DNA of 64,000 bases from [Phialemoniopsis] sp. UDSM-2020 (GCA_018873225.1 JAEILZ010000006.1:62001-126000); one strand, 5' to 3'; positions 1-11,354 are shown, numbered from the stretch's first letter. Numbers and translations: made by a program. The notes: a model not told the origin generated them from the letters alone.

Positions 1-461
1 TTGGGGGTGGTGAAACGCTCCTGTCGCTCATGGTGGCTACTTTAGACAGCAAGACGTCGTTGGCACTGACAGATTAGATGGTCGATGGAGGTCGGATCGG
101 TGAATATCGAGGGTGCAGTAGGTGCAAGTGATGAGATATTGAAGAAGTCAAAGTGGGATGGCAAAAGGTGAAGTCTCCAAAGACCCCTCGGAGTGGTGGT
201 CATGGGCTTGGGAAGGAGCATGCATTGAACCCCAGATCCCCACATTTTCTGGGGATCAGCCCCTGGTCGTTTAGTGGGTTCACTGTAGTTCGTAGGCCAA
301 TAGAGGGAAAGAAAAGGCGCTGATTCAGTGCCTCTAAACTAGCAGACCCACCCTCAACCCTGCCCTCGCGTGTCCCCGCGTGATCTTTGAGCATCGAGTT
401 GGGGACGGAGGGTGCAGTGGGACTTGGTCCGGAATTTCTACAAATATTGAGCAGAAGGCTA
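1..461. other. No gene seen
   Basis: Only short unconvincing frames on both strands. I see no splice-consistent gene and no recognisable domain. Confidence 0.6.
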
Positions 462-1502
462 TCCCACTATCACACTACCTGAATGATCGTAGCGCCGGCT
501 ACAAGCACGGATAAAATCGCTCTGGCCGATCAGGGCTGGAGGCGCTGGCTTCTTGAGTCCACTGCATAACATGATATCAAGAGATGTGGCATCACATCCA
601 GACTGGCGATAGGTGTTCAGACAAAGGGCACCATTGGCGAAACCAGGAAAGAAAAGATTTAATTATTTCTCTCAAGGTGATGCCTGATTTTTGTCTATCT
701 AGACTTTAAACCTTTTTTTTTGGTCTTCTGTTTATGACTTCCAGCCTGTATCGTGTTGCAGAAAGTGGATGTCGTGGCATCCTCGCGGGATGCATCTATC
801 AAGTGTGTTAGAGCTGGAAGAGCAAGGGAGAAATGAACAAGACACGGTAATCTTACAATGAGGCCACGGTCGCGCCGGGCTTGCCTCCTGATCTGCGATG
901 ACGTGTCTATGCAATCATGGAATCGCCTCGACCGGGGTTCAGCACCACCGGCGGGCGCTCGTTTCGGTATGATCCTTCCCCTCTGCACACACCGCATCGA
1001 CACCATCTCTATTCCAGCTCGCTCACAGTCCTGTGCGAGCTTGTCCAAGAAGCAGCGTCGTTTCTTACCGGCCCGCACCCTCAAGTTTTCGATACCTCTT
1101 CGGGCACATTGCCCTGGGCTATTGGCTTTTTGCACCTTCTGTAGCAGTTCCGTGCGCTAAGGGATTGCTAATCTCAATGTCGACAACGCATCTCTTGATT
1201 TTTAAATCAGCCATCGCTACCCCTACGCCGCCGGCTAGAGCCGCAATACACGTGAGTCGCCCTAGTACGCATCGCGCGCGATATTGATCGGCCTGGTTGA
1301 TTGTCCCGTGGACGCTTTGCAGGCCACAGTGTGTACCGGGCGGGAGGGCGTTTGTTTTAATGGTGCGCCGTCCTGTTTCGCGTTCTACTGACCACGACCT
1401 TGATTTGGATTCGGAGAATGAAATGATGAGCTCGGCCTTTGCAAACTTGTGGCGCTTTCTACTCAACGGGGCTATGTTCACGCAGGTAACTTGATAGTGG
1501 GA
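462..1502. mobile_element. 1.04-kb TIR element with TA flanks (MITE-like)
   Basis: The left end (462 onward) reads TCCCACTATCA, three differing bases, then TACCTG. The reverse complement of the right end (1502 backward) reads TCCCACTATCA, three differing bases, then TACCTG. Both ends are bordered outside by TA (460-461 and 1503-1504), the target duplication of Tc1/mariner-type elements. No transposase-like frame lies inside, so if real it is non-autonomous. A 73-bp piece homologous to the 3' end of the kinase-like gene at 13143-14390 sits just inside the left end. The assignment rests on the paired termini only; the family is not identified. Confidence 0.55.
497..569 (+). pseudogene. 3'-end fragment of a kinase-like (APH) gene
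   Basis: This stretch aligns with the last ~72 bases of the intact kinase-like gene at 13143-14390, in inverted orientation relative to it. It encodes the same C-terminus (WRRWLLESTA then stop, TAA here and TGA in the gene). Upstream of that it carries an indel and several substitutions, so the frame is not maintained. No more of the gene is recognisable leftward, where the element terminus begins at 462. It is a diverged paralogue fragment or a captured gene piece. Confidence 0.75.
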
Positions 1503-2359
1503 TAGTCCTGGCTCCACAAGGTCACTACATAACTTTGGAGTGGCTGGGGACCGGAGCGTGGCCGAAGTATGACTAGCCAGGTTAATGCACTGCATAATTG
1601 CTTACGGATCTTGCGCTTGCTTGTGTGGAGGGTGATGCAATACTAGCCTCAAAAGACAAGACAAGCACCAATTGGCCCGCGTCCGTAACGTCGCGCCAAC
1701 TCCCCTTTTAAGCATGAGCATGACCATGAGATCAAATGGTGCTGCAAAGGTTGAACCGGGGGTTATCCCACTATCCAACTTGATGCGGCTCTGCCCGGCG
1801 GCATGGGATTGACCTAGTACACATGCCATCGAAGATTCATGAGATGACCCACCGTGGCCTCATCCTAAGATTCCCTCATCGCGTTACAGCAGGAATTTCA
1901 ATTAGTCCCCATCAACTCTTTCCATTGCGATAGGTACCTGTATTGACTTATAATGCTTCCTACTTTACCGAAGGTACCTATCTATGCACTTAGGCTACGG
2001 TGGAGATGGAAGCCTCATCTGAGCTTTATAACATGGTGAGGACTTCGCCGAGTCCTCCTGACCACATCACGCACTGCTGGAGGGTCATGATTCCTCCCAC
2101 AGCCAACAACGCTGGAAGTGTCCTGCCGAACATGTCCACGGCATTGTCTTTTACAAGTACCTTGCTGGGACGGTGTAATAAATAACCTACGAATTTACGG
2201 CTGGTATGACTTGGGCTTTTCTCAGTGTCTTCTGCTCCCATCCCAGTTGATGCGCGGGGGACGATTCCTTACTTGTTTGCTTTTCTGCTGTAAGGTTGTC
2301 ATCAGTCATCGATGTCCATAATGGCGTGCACTTCAGATTTGAGTTTGGCACAGGCTGTC
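1503..2359. other. No gene seen; one extra TIR-like end
   Basis: No supported coding region. A further TA-TCCCACTATC terminus-like sequence lies at 1764-1788. Its best partner by eye is the inverted copy at 20663-20688, which differs by transitions. Confidence 0.5.
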
Positions 2360-4800
2360 TACAGTACTCCATCTCAGTCGAGATCCATCTCTTTGGCCAC
2401 CCCGAACCTTGGGACTTTCGGCAAGGTCAAGGCACTCGATGCACCCCAGCTCATCCGTCTACTCCTCAACTTGCAGTACGCCTCAAGTGGGTGACAATTT
2501 AGTCGACAGTTCTCCTTCTCGATGTACTTCAACTCTTAACTCACCATTTAGGCCCCTCCCATTACCTACCAACATTCTTATCTGATATTCATTTTCTCTA
2601 GATCTTCGTCAACCTTTGTCATTGCAATCATGTCGGGTTGGGAAGTTCACAGTAACGCGAGCGGCTAGGTTGGGTCGCGGGTGACTCCGCCCAGCCTGCC
2701 ACCGCTGAGGCCTCGACATTCGATGCTGCATGCCTTTGCAGTGGCGGTCCCTGACCAGACCGCTTCCACCGAGCAGACGGCATCCTCCGCCAAGGAGGAC
2801 AGGGTGAGCAGAAGGCTGTTGGCTAGGTCCCAGCAGTCCCCTATGACTACACCAAGTATGGCAAGGCTCCTTCGATCCCTGACCTGACTGCTGACTCGCT
2901 GTAGCTGCTCCTAATCAGTCCATGGAACGGGTGACTCCGCCCAGCCTGCCACCGCTGAGGCCTCGACATTCGACACTGCATGCCCTTGCAGTGGCGGTCC
3001 CTGACCAGACCGCTTCCGCCGAGCAGGCGGCATCCTCCGCCCAGCCTTCCACCGCTGAGGCCTCGACGTTCGACACCGCATGCCCTTGCAGCAGCGATCC
3101 CCGACCAGACAGCATCCTCCACCAATGAGGACCAGGAGACGAAGGCGTTGGCTAGGTTCCAGCAGTCCCTTATGACGACACCCAGTATGATGAGGCCCCT
3201 CAGACCCGGCTGCTGGCATTGACGCTGCGGTTGCGGTCATTCCAGCGGCCAGCAACGATCCTTGACCAGACTACTTCGGCCGAGCAGAGGACCAGGGTGA
3301 AGAGAAGGCTGTTGGCTAGGCTCCAGCGGCCCCTACGACTGCACCCAGTGTCGGGGCCCCAAACGCAGACCAGGCTGCTGCCCTCGACATCACAGCGGCC
3401 AGCCAGGTGCCACCAGTCCCTACGACTACACTCAGTGTGGCGAGGCCCCAAGGCCTGGCACGGCTGCTGCCCCCGACGTTGCGGCCACCACAGCGGGCAT
3501 CACAGCGGAAGGCGACGGTGCCTGATCAGACTGCTTCCGCCGAGCAGACTGCATCCTCCACCAACGAGGACCAGGGTGAGAAGAAGGCTGTTGGCTACGT
3601 CCCAGCAGTTCTTTACGACCACAACCAGCATGGTGAGGCCCCTCGCATCTGTGACCAGACTGCTGCCCTCACAGCAGCTGTTCCTCATCAGGCAGGTGAC
3701 TCTGCCCTCCCTGCCACCGCCGAGGGCTCGACACTCAACACTGCTACCATCGCTCCGTTTCTCGACTAGCCGTACCCCTCTACGCTCCGGTAATACTGCC
3801 GCCTACCTCACTACTTTGCCGGACGGGTCGATACTTAGGCAAGGCGACACGCCCCGGCCCAACCACTGGGGGGCCACATTGCCATCCTCTACGCCCCACA
3901 AGTAGGGCAACGTTGGCCCTGAGTATCCTGAGCTGGAGATCCAGCTCTTTGGCCAGCCTGAGAATAGGGAGTTATCTGGATCTTCCCAAGTACGTCCCTT
4001 CGTCCTTAAAGCTCACCTTCCTTGCTAACCTTTCTAGGATCGCTTCCATGGCGCTTCGGCGCGGGCGACATTTGCTGCCCTTGCAGCGGCGGTCCCTAAC
4101 CCGACCGCTTCCGCCGAGCAGAAGACCAGAGTGAGGAGAAGGCTGTTAGCCAATAGGCTCTAGCAGTCCCGTATGACTACACTCAATATGGATAGGTCCA
4201 TTTGGGCAGACCTCGCTGCCGCCCTCGTCATTGCGGCCGTCGCGCCGGCTAGCGGTGGTCTCTGACCAGCCTGCTTCCGCCGAGCAGACAGCAAGCTTCC
4301 CCACCAACGATGACCAGGGTGAGACGAAGGCTGTTGGCTAGGTCCCAGCAGTCCCGTATGATTACACTCAATATGGCGATGCCCCGCAAGCCGAGTCCGG
4401 CAAGGAGAGCTGGGAGGGTAATGTTGCAGTCTACAAGTGGGACGGCGAGCAGGACGACATTGGCCCTGGGTATCCTGAGCTGAAGATCTAGCTCTTTGGC
4501 CAGCCTGAGAATAGGGAGTAGTCTGGAATCGACCTTCCCAAGTATGTCTATATATCTCTAGAGTTTAGATTGGTTACTAAGTCTTATAGTCTCGCTTCCA
4601 TTGAACTTTAGCAGGAGGTCCCTACTCGAGTTAAGCCTGTTGTCGATTTTGACCAGGCTGGTCTACATCCTGGGATACATTGCAATGTGGAGCTTGATGG
4701 TTTCCAAGTGCCGGCACCCATTCAAATGTGTTGTCTGCCTACCATCAATGATAGCTACGATGTCATTGGTATCGCTCAGACTGGTAAGTACCAATGCCGT
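2360..4800 (+). pseudogene. DEAD-box RNA helicase pseudogene with amplified N-terminal repeat
   Basis: The 3' part (about 4609-4792) reads in one frame as the start of a DEAD-box helicase core: TRVKPVVDFDQAGLHP, then NVELDGFQVPAPIQ (Q motif), then DVIGIAQTG (start of motif I), ending at a plausible donor GTAAGT. Upstream are at least six diverged copies of a unit reading VPDQTASAEQTASS, EDQGE.KAVG, VPAVPYDYTQYGEAP, at about 2740, 3000, 3255, 3520, 4090 and 4270. Exon pieces ending in ELEIQLFGQPENRE occur at about 3915 and 4455, with a weaker copy at 2364. Frames are broken by many stops and shifts. The introns after the LFGQPENRE exons (about 3988-4037 and 4541-4590) are kept, so the amplification was at DNA level. 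Helicase motifs after I are absent, so the gene is dead. Confidence 0.7.
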
Positions 4801-4905
4801 CGACACAGCAAGGTGGATCCCCAGACACCCGATGCGAGTTGGGCCCGTTGACAACCTTGGCCGGTACGGCGAAGTCACTGATGTTGATACTGGCGAGGAT
4901 AATTG

Positions 4906-5890
4906 AAAGGATAATCACGCCGTATATTGATTAGAAGGGAACTTTGGCATCATAGTGACGCACAAATCCGAGACTATTGTTGAATGTTTACGACAGCCTT
5001 GCAGTGTACGTGACGCCACATCTCGTCCGAGACTAGGAGGTACTGATCGCCTACAATCCGAAATGCTTTGATTTGGTACGGCGATACTTTTGGGTCCCGC
5101 CCACCTCTAAACCTTGACCCTCTATCATACGAACGGCACCATCATCAGGAAGTTGAAACATCGTTTCGTCGAATCTTCCGTAGCCAGACTCAGAGTAAAA
5201 GACAACGGCCACCGAGAACTCCCTCCCATGCTGTCGGAGTGACCTTGGCGTGATCGAGAACGTGTCGAGGGATCATGTCTTCTATTTCCGCGGTGTACTA
5301 CGCAGGATAGCTCCAACGGCAAGGAGGAAGTAATTAGCTGACGGTCAAGGGATAGCAAAAGAAGGCATACCCAGGAATACCGGCCACTGGCACATATTCG
5401 CCGATTGAACGGAATGATGGCCGGCGATCTTGCAGATGTCCAAGGTGCTATCGGAAAGCGGGTTCGGGGCCACTGCGAGGGTTTCTGGGGCTGGCGAGGT
5501 GACAAAGGAGCCGTACGAGGCTGCGGGTGCTCCCAGCGTGCCAGGCTGCATAAACCTCCTGTTTGCTGTGCCGACGGAGGCCCGCAAAAACTCGACAGCA
5601 TCCATCACCAAGGCCAAGTCTGACAGATATATCGACGCTGGTACCACCTGGTTGATGAGCTGCTATTGACGACACGGGGCATGGAATAGTATAATGGAAA
5701 GAGTGTCTGCGTGAGATGGCCGGTGAAAGATCCGGCGGCCATCTACATACACCACCGAACGCCTCAATTGCGACTAGTCATGTTCTCTGGCTGTGCGTGG
5801 AAAGATCACCCATTCTGCCGTGCTTGGCCATTTTCGGTATGATACCGAAGCTGGTCTGGAGGTCCATTGGGAGGACGGCGGAGCTGGAGA
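4906..5890. other. No gene recognised
   Basis: Overlapping frames exist on both strands around 5345-5675, but none has a recognisable domain, intron signals or a credible start. Possibly decayed coding sequence. Confidence 0.4.
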
Positions 5891-6627
5891 GGTGAAGCTT
5901 GTTGGACTCGTCCTTGCCACGAGATGACTCTTATGCGACTCTAACGACGTTTCCAGTGCATGCCTCCAGTACTGCCACGCTCATCGTCCGAATTCAAGCC
6001 AGTAACAGGCCACCAACACTTCCCCTTACCAGCATGAGACTGCGTGGCCAGCTTCCTGGACGGTTGTGTCCCGTTCACAGCGACCTCTGCTATCGCTGCC
6101 GTCGCTGCCGTCGCTGCCGTCAATGCCGTCGCTGCCGTCGATGCCGTCGCTGCCGTCGATGTCTAGGGGTCGAATCGGTTAGCCCAACATGGCTGAGTCG
6201 ATCATCGGTGGTCTGCTTGGTAACTGCGTCATCAACGGCTGCAAGGTGGATATCGAGGAGGACATCGCAACTTACTGAAGCCGCTCTTGCTGTTGAACAC
6301 GAACCGACAGCGGCGGTAGCGATGGTACGACCGGGCTCGCTACATTGGAGACTGTTGAACTCGAGGCTTTCGGCGTCAAGAAGATCATGGAGAATCGTGA
6401 GAAGTCAAAGTCCCAGGGATGTGACTGTGCTCGTGGCTACGACAGCCACGACATTTCGCCAGCCAGACGCCACAGAAATCGTAGTAGAAGTGCAATCGAC
6501 TCGGCATGGCGCAGTCGTGTCGAGTTTGGCATTGGTAGAGACTCTGCTAATGACGATTGAGTGTGACACCGTTGCTGGCGTCGCCGGTTCCGTTGGCGTC
6601 GCTGGCAAGGAGTTGACTCCAATATGA
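5890..6627 (+). other. Coding-like, frame-broken sequence of unknown origin
   Basis: Short stretches look like real protein in different plus-strand frames: GAGEVKLVGLVLAT near 5880, MAESIIGGLLGNCVINGCKV near 6190, and VELEAFGVKKIMENREK near 6350. They are separated by stops and a GC-rich trinucleotide-type repeat. I do not recognise the family. Best read as a decayed gene. Confidence 0.3.
6094..6161. repeat. Minisatellite, CGCTGCCGT-type unit
   Basis: About seven tandem 9-bp units of CGCTGCCGT with a few substitutions (CAATGCCGT, CGATGCCGT). In one frame it encodes alternating Ala/Val. Confidence 0.85.
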
Positions 6628-6629
6628 CT

Positions 6630-8290
6630 GAACGGGTATACTCGGACGTTGCATCGTCATTATTTCCGTCATCGTCGTCTTAATTAGAGGTGGCAGGAGT
6701 GGCGACGTCGTTTCCATGGTCTTGTTCGTGAGCTCGGTGTCAGATCACTCGATGGCGGGACATTGCTGGTTTTGCGAGGTAGTCTTGGGCACGAGACTCG
6801 CTACCTGGGGTGCGTGTGTGTCCATCTGGTAGGCGCTTTTAGCTACTAAGCACAATTGGACTTCCCAATGACGAAGACGTTGAGATGAGCAAGTAATGAG
6901 GAGGATAGTTGTTGGCCAAGACGCGAGGCATCACTTGGGCGGTGGTTTCAAGCCCCGACAAGGCGCTGGGGAGGGGCGTCAATGCCATGCAATGCGGCTC
7001 GATTTAGTCGCTCCACAGGCCCCACACTCCATATGCAACGCAATGGTAGCTCCAAGCAAGGCTTCACACCAACTTCAATTGGTTCCTACTTTAAGGGGCC
7101 ATGCCCCCACAACACTTGGCCCTCTTGCCACGAGGGCCTTCGATAAACATATTAGCTCTCGGACAGGCACTCGATCATCAAATACAGAACCTACACGTTG
7201 TTTCCCCACTGAGGTAGTAGCACCATTGGCTTGATGCCCCTTTTACTACGGCGCGTGGCGAATGGATCTACACACGATTTTGCCCCGTTTGCATTAGTGC
7301 GGTACCTGTCTGCGGATTCACTGAAGTGTCTCTCAGCCTTAAATGGTGGGTCCCACTAGGCCTGTTGAACGGTTCCACTTCCAACAACTAAGTGCTTATG
7401 CAGGGCGCGCGCGCGCTGACAACCGATCGAATTGGTAACAGCCAAAAGATCATTTGTCAAGCCATCGTCTCCGTCGAAGTCCCGCGCTCCAGTCCATCCG
7501 ACCCCAGGCTGGCTCGTTGATCTTATCAAGCGACCTGCAATCCTCGCCCTCCGCCGTGTCCATCACACGGTGTTCGGCGACGCAGAGACGATATGTTGCG
7601 CGCACCGGGAGGATGAGCTCAACAAGCTACTCTCTGGCACCGGTAAATGATACTATTCCAGTTCCTGTCTCTAGTTCTGTCTTTGCTGACACATACGGCG
7701 AAACCGTCCAGAAGCGCTGCGCCTCAATTCGACTTGATCGACACCATGCCACCTGCTCATACGATTGTTCTCGTATACCCTCCCGAATTCATAGACCTCT
7801 TGGTGAAGATTTTCATGTACTTGAGCCGAAATTTGTGGTGGGGGAGTGCTTGATTCGTCAGTTGGCTGCGGATCTTCAACGAGACTCGGAGACCGAAACG
7901 TTTCCGTATCGTCCGCAGATTGATGCGTCCGTCTGAGCCGAGCCGGTCTTAGCCTTCGATAACACTCGAAATAGGCGGTACCATCTCTGGCAGGCTGACC
8001 GACTAGATCGCCTGGACGAAGCACTGGATCTGGCAGTCTACTCAAGTTGGAACGAGAGCCAGGCCCAGTCACATGAGGTAAATGGGCTTATGCGATTTCA
8101 ATGTAGTAGAGACTGCCCCGTACAGCATACATAAAAACCCGTATTCGCTGAGGCTACCCACTGTTCATTGACGGCCGGAGGTTGCTTGACATTCATGGCA
8201 AGCTGGCAAATGGTTCAGGCACTGGCCAATATGCCCAAGCTGCGCAAAACCTAGAATGATAGTACTAAAAGCTAGCTCGATAGTTCAACA
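6630..8290. other. No supported gene; coding-like patches near 7430-7940
   Basis: Plus-strand frames at 7432-7650 and 7454-7936 contain protein-like runs (GWLVDLIKRPAILALRRV; EPKFVVGECLIRQLAADLQ) but in different frames with no clear splice sites. Part of this is the diverged repeat described separately at 7501-7560. The GCGCGCGCGC run at 7405-7415 is a simple repeat. Confidence 0.4.
7501..7560 (+). repeat. Diverged repeat, copy 1 (encodes LVDLIKRPAILAL)
   Basis: Copy of a dispersed repeat also at 9284-9330 and 10286-10340, both on the opposite strand. The shared translation is a short block ending in IKRPAIL or IERPAIL followed by similar residues. Confidence 0.55.
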
Positions 8291-8359
8291 GGCGCAATGG
8301 TCAAGTGGTACGACACCGCTCTATATGGAGCGGAGACACGGGTTCGACCCGTTTGCGCC
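8291..8359 (+). tRNA. tRNA-like sequence, probably a pseudo-tRNA
   Basis: The seven-base ends GGCGCAA and TTGCGCC pair perfectly. The box A-like run TGGTCAAGTGG and box B-like run GGTTCGACCC are both present at tRNA spacing. The D arm (GTC/GAC) and an anticodon-type hairpin (CCGCT/AGCGG) form. However, the anticodon loop would be eight bases (or six with an extra pair), and the T-loop is two bases short if the stem ACGGG/CCCGT is used. No confident anticodon can be assigned. It may be a decayed tRNA or the head of a tRNA-derived SINE. Confidence 0.4.
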
Positions 8360-9283
8360 CTCGAGGCTCTAGGCTCCGTGATTAATTTCGTGGGCCTACA
8401 GTCTCGTTTTGCCTTTTTGATGGGTCCTGGACTCTTCACAGTCTCGCCAACTTTTGTCGGCAACTCACCTTTCTTTTTGGCCATGGCGAGGTATCAATGA
8501 AATATAGGTCAGGGTATTTGATGAGTTAATGCTGCAAACGTCTCATTTCTGTATGGTATTCCAAAGGAGGCAGTAAGTCGACGGTTTTGTTGAACCAACG
8601 TATCAAGGCACGGACCTCTTGGAGGTAAGAAGCTGTTACTTACCACACTCTGTTTGGAATAGAACTGGACGTTCCCGGACACGTTTTCCCGTTCAGAACA
8701 TGGTCACAAAGTCTGTTTAGAAAAGGCCCTGGCCTGGATGTTCTCTTCGTGACAGCCGCCCGTCTGAGAACGAACCATTCTGGACGCGCCCCTCGACGGC
8801 GTGCCCACTCTACCCCACCAGAGAAAAGTCTCCGCTCTTCTGCCGGGGTAAGGTAAGCCTTCGAGCGTCGGAGCCGCACTGAGTGGAGCAGCTGATCATC
8901 CATGTTTCAAAACAGAGGCACACTTTTGCTCGGCGTGCATGTACAGCACATGTCAACATGAATCGTCAAAATAAATCGTCACGATAGGTACACATACGGG
9001 TAGTGGGACAGTTTGAGAAGCATGCAGTCATGGACAAACGAAATCTGGTTAACTAGACTAGACTGAACGGGTCGGACGTGTAGCAAAGTTGATGGTAACG
9101 GGGCAAACTTCTTCGAATTGATTGAAGTGCGGTACCTACGGGAAACTAAAACGGCCACACGGAATCGGACGTGGGTTTCGGCGAGGCGAGTCGTCTTCAG
9201 AGATCATCTTGTTGAACCTTTGGTCCCAGTCAATGCGCGGCAATGTCGTCTGCTAGCATGTTGTGTAATACCGTAAACAGCCG
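8360..9283. other. No gene recognised
   Basis: A minus-strand 87-codon frame (8640-8903) has no recognisable domain. Nothing else is supported. Confidence 0.45.
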
Positions 9284-9330
9284 AGGGCAAGGATGGCCGG
9301 TCGCTCAATAAAGTCGACAGCCATCGCGAA
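9284..9330 (-). repeat. Diverged repeat, copy 2 (encodes VDFIERPAILAL)
   Basis: The minus-strand translation VDFIERPAILAL matches copies at 7501-7560 and 10286-10340. It lies almost exactly 1 kb from copy 3 in the same orientation, suggesting an old tandem duplication. Confidence 0.55.
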
Positions 9331-9475
9331 ATCACAGGTTAAACATAGCAGGCTTCGGTCAGCCTGGTCAGGAAACGGACCACAGCCAGACACGTCGTAC
9401 TTTTATTTGCGGCGCAAACCACAATATGATGCGGTGACCGAACTTGCTTGTCTCGTAGAAGGTTTGGATCGCAAC

Positions 9476-10280
9476 TCACGGGTCGGAGAGACAACGATCA
9501 CTGAATACAATGCTCGGACTCGAGAGATTTGGTTCCGGCCCGGAACGAAACAGCATGCTGGGCCGCGGCGCCACCAGCCTCTTCACCTTCGCCAAGGATC
9601 TCATCTGACACTGGGCAAGCTGCAGTACCTCGCGGAGAATGGGCTGCATGGGCGGTTTCGTCTCTGAAATGGCCAGATTGACTTTGAAGACGATGCAATC
9701 ATTGGAAAAAGCGACGCCGTTCTGATCGGTAATATTGGAGGTGATTCGCTCCGCGGGGCACAGGTCGACCGACACGAGCTTCGCCTGCTCGACAACGTAC
9801 AGGTCAAGAAGAAAGCGTATTCCCTCTCTCGTCAAAACGTGTTTCCATTGTGACGCGGTTCGCGTATGAATCGTTCCTAGAGGAGGTAGATGTGACAGAT
9901 AGATACCAGGAGTAAAACGTCCACTTTTGGTCATTGTAGACCAAAGATGGAAGCAAACTCCAGCTCGCAATCCTCTTCGGCCCCTTCGACATGGCGCTCG
10001 CCAAATCCTCCAACTCGGTCGAATCCAGATCTCTGCGGGACCGGATCGTGTTCTTATTGGGATCGACGGTCCACGTATCACCGTCACGAGGTGTGGACTG
10101 ACAAAGTGGCACTCTGGATGGCAACCCCCTGTCAGTATCACGTCGGGACAAGGTGAAGAGGACGGGAGACATGTTGGAAGATGGGACTTAGACGGAGAGG
10201 AAGACGAACGTGGAAAGTCGCACGTCGCCCTGCGGAATGATTGAGTAGATAGCAATATGATGCACGATTGGTAAACATAA
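9476..10280 (-). other. Possible decayed minus-strand gene, unknown family
   Basis: Two overlapping minus-strand frames look protein-like in succession: one with RSRRDLDSTELEDLASAMSK and SLVYNDQKWTFYSWYLSV (within 9804-10172), the next with FLLDLYVVEQAKLVSVDLC and SNDCIVFKVNLAISETK (within 9476-9850). They are in different frames and I find no clean intron joining them. No domain recognised. Confidence 0.3.
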
Positions 10281-10285
10281 TGGTA

Positions 10286-10340
10286 AGGATGGCCGGTCGC
10301 TCGATGAAGTTGACAAGCCGCCCTCGGCTGGCATCCACAG
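10286..10340 (-). repeat. Diverged repeat, copy 3 (encodes RLVNFIERPAIL)
   Basis: At DNA level AAGGATGGCCGGTCGCTC is identical to copy 2 at 9289-9306. The similarity extends on both sides with substitutions. Confidence 0.6.
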
Positions 10341-10456
10341 AAGCGCATGGATGCTCTGGCCACATGGTGCGCTCGCAAGTCCGTCGATTTCGAGCCTAGT
10401 GGGAGATTTGAATGACTGGTGCCATGAGGATTCGCATTTGATGCGGTATCGAACAA

Positions 10457-11354
10457 GACATCGAATAATAATGAAATGTGGCTGAGATCAGTAGAAGAGG
10501 TGGGAGAGTTGGAAGCATCGGAGCCAGTGGGGGCAGTGAGGGCAGTGAGGGCAGGGCATTAGGCAGTCGTGTTGTGTTGCAAGAGCGCTTGTTGGCGGCC
10601 CCCCAAAACGTTTGAGCACTGTGACAACTGATTGCCCACTGTCATGATGCCATCTAGGGTGCAGCCTTGGCGTCTTGCTTCCAAGCATTGGATTAAGCCA
10701 GAGATTTGCGGGCACGGTTGGTAAACCGGTCGCAAAGCGAAGTCTCTGAAGCATTACCAGTGGGTGTAAATGTTATGGATGCATTATAGATGCATTACCA
10801 AGTTGAGTCTTGTATCGCTTCGGATCATCGATACGGCTGGTAGATTGACGCTCCGTTTTGAGGCGGATAGACATATTCCGAGCCATGCATTGACGGACTG
10901 CGTGATTGTCTACGTCAGGGAGAAACTGGGAGGGATTGTCAACGGCGGCACGGAGATGGCCTCATCGTAAGTTTCACTGCCATAGAAATTAATTAACCAT
11001 CTACTAACCCGAAAAAAAAGATGCCTCTACGCCCCTCGTCCTCGGTTCGAACCAAGAGCCTCGAGAAGATGCCTAAAGCAGAGCCTAGAGTCTCGAATAG
11101 TAAGTTCCTTCCTTCCTATCTGTCTCTTTCCTTGTCGTTGTCTAATTCCTAGTAGAAAAAACCGCGTCGAGCCGCTCGACATCGTATGGGCCCAGGAGGC
11201 AGCATGGCAACCTGCACCGCCTCGCATCGGATGTCCTCCCTCTCCCGCCCACCCGGGGGGAGGACATCCACAACCAAGAGACGCCGTCTACAAAGCCTCG
11301 CACCTCCTGCTCCCCACCCGGGACACCACTTAGGGCCACAAGGCGGATGGTGTT
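10457..11354. other. No gene seen
   Basis: No supported coding frame. A short GGGCAGTGA-type tandem run lies near 10528-10557. A T-arm-like hairpin near 11030-11060 lacks the rest of a tRNA. Confidence 0.5.

Noticed and set aside
3278..3286. TTCGGCCGAG-type sequences in coding or pseudogene DNA (also near 30390) as further regulator sites
   Set aside because: They lack the full CTCGGCCGAG core, are unpaired and are not in promoters.
5899..6627. Long plus-strand open frame (242 codons)
   Set aside because: Much of it is out-of-frame reading of the CGCTGCCGT repeat (Arg/Cys runs). The protein-like pieces are in other frames.
9476..10456. 326-codon minus-strand frame as an intact gene
   Set aside because: Only its last third looks protein-like. 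The middle reads better in another frame, with no clean splice site.
11031..11062. GGTTCGAACC with flanking pairs, like a tRNA T-arm
   Set aside because: No acceptor stem, D arm or anticodon arm at tRNA distance.
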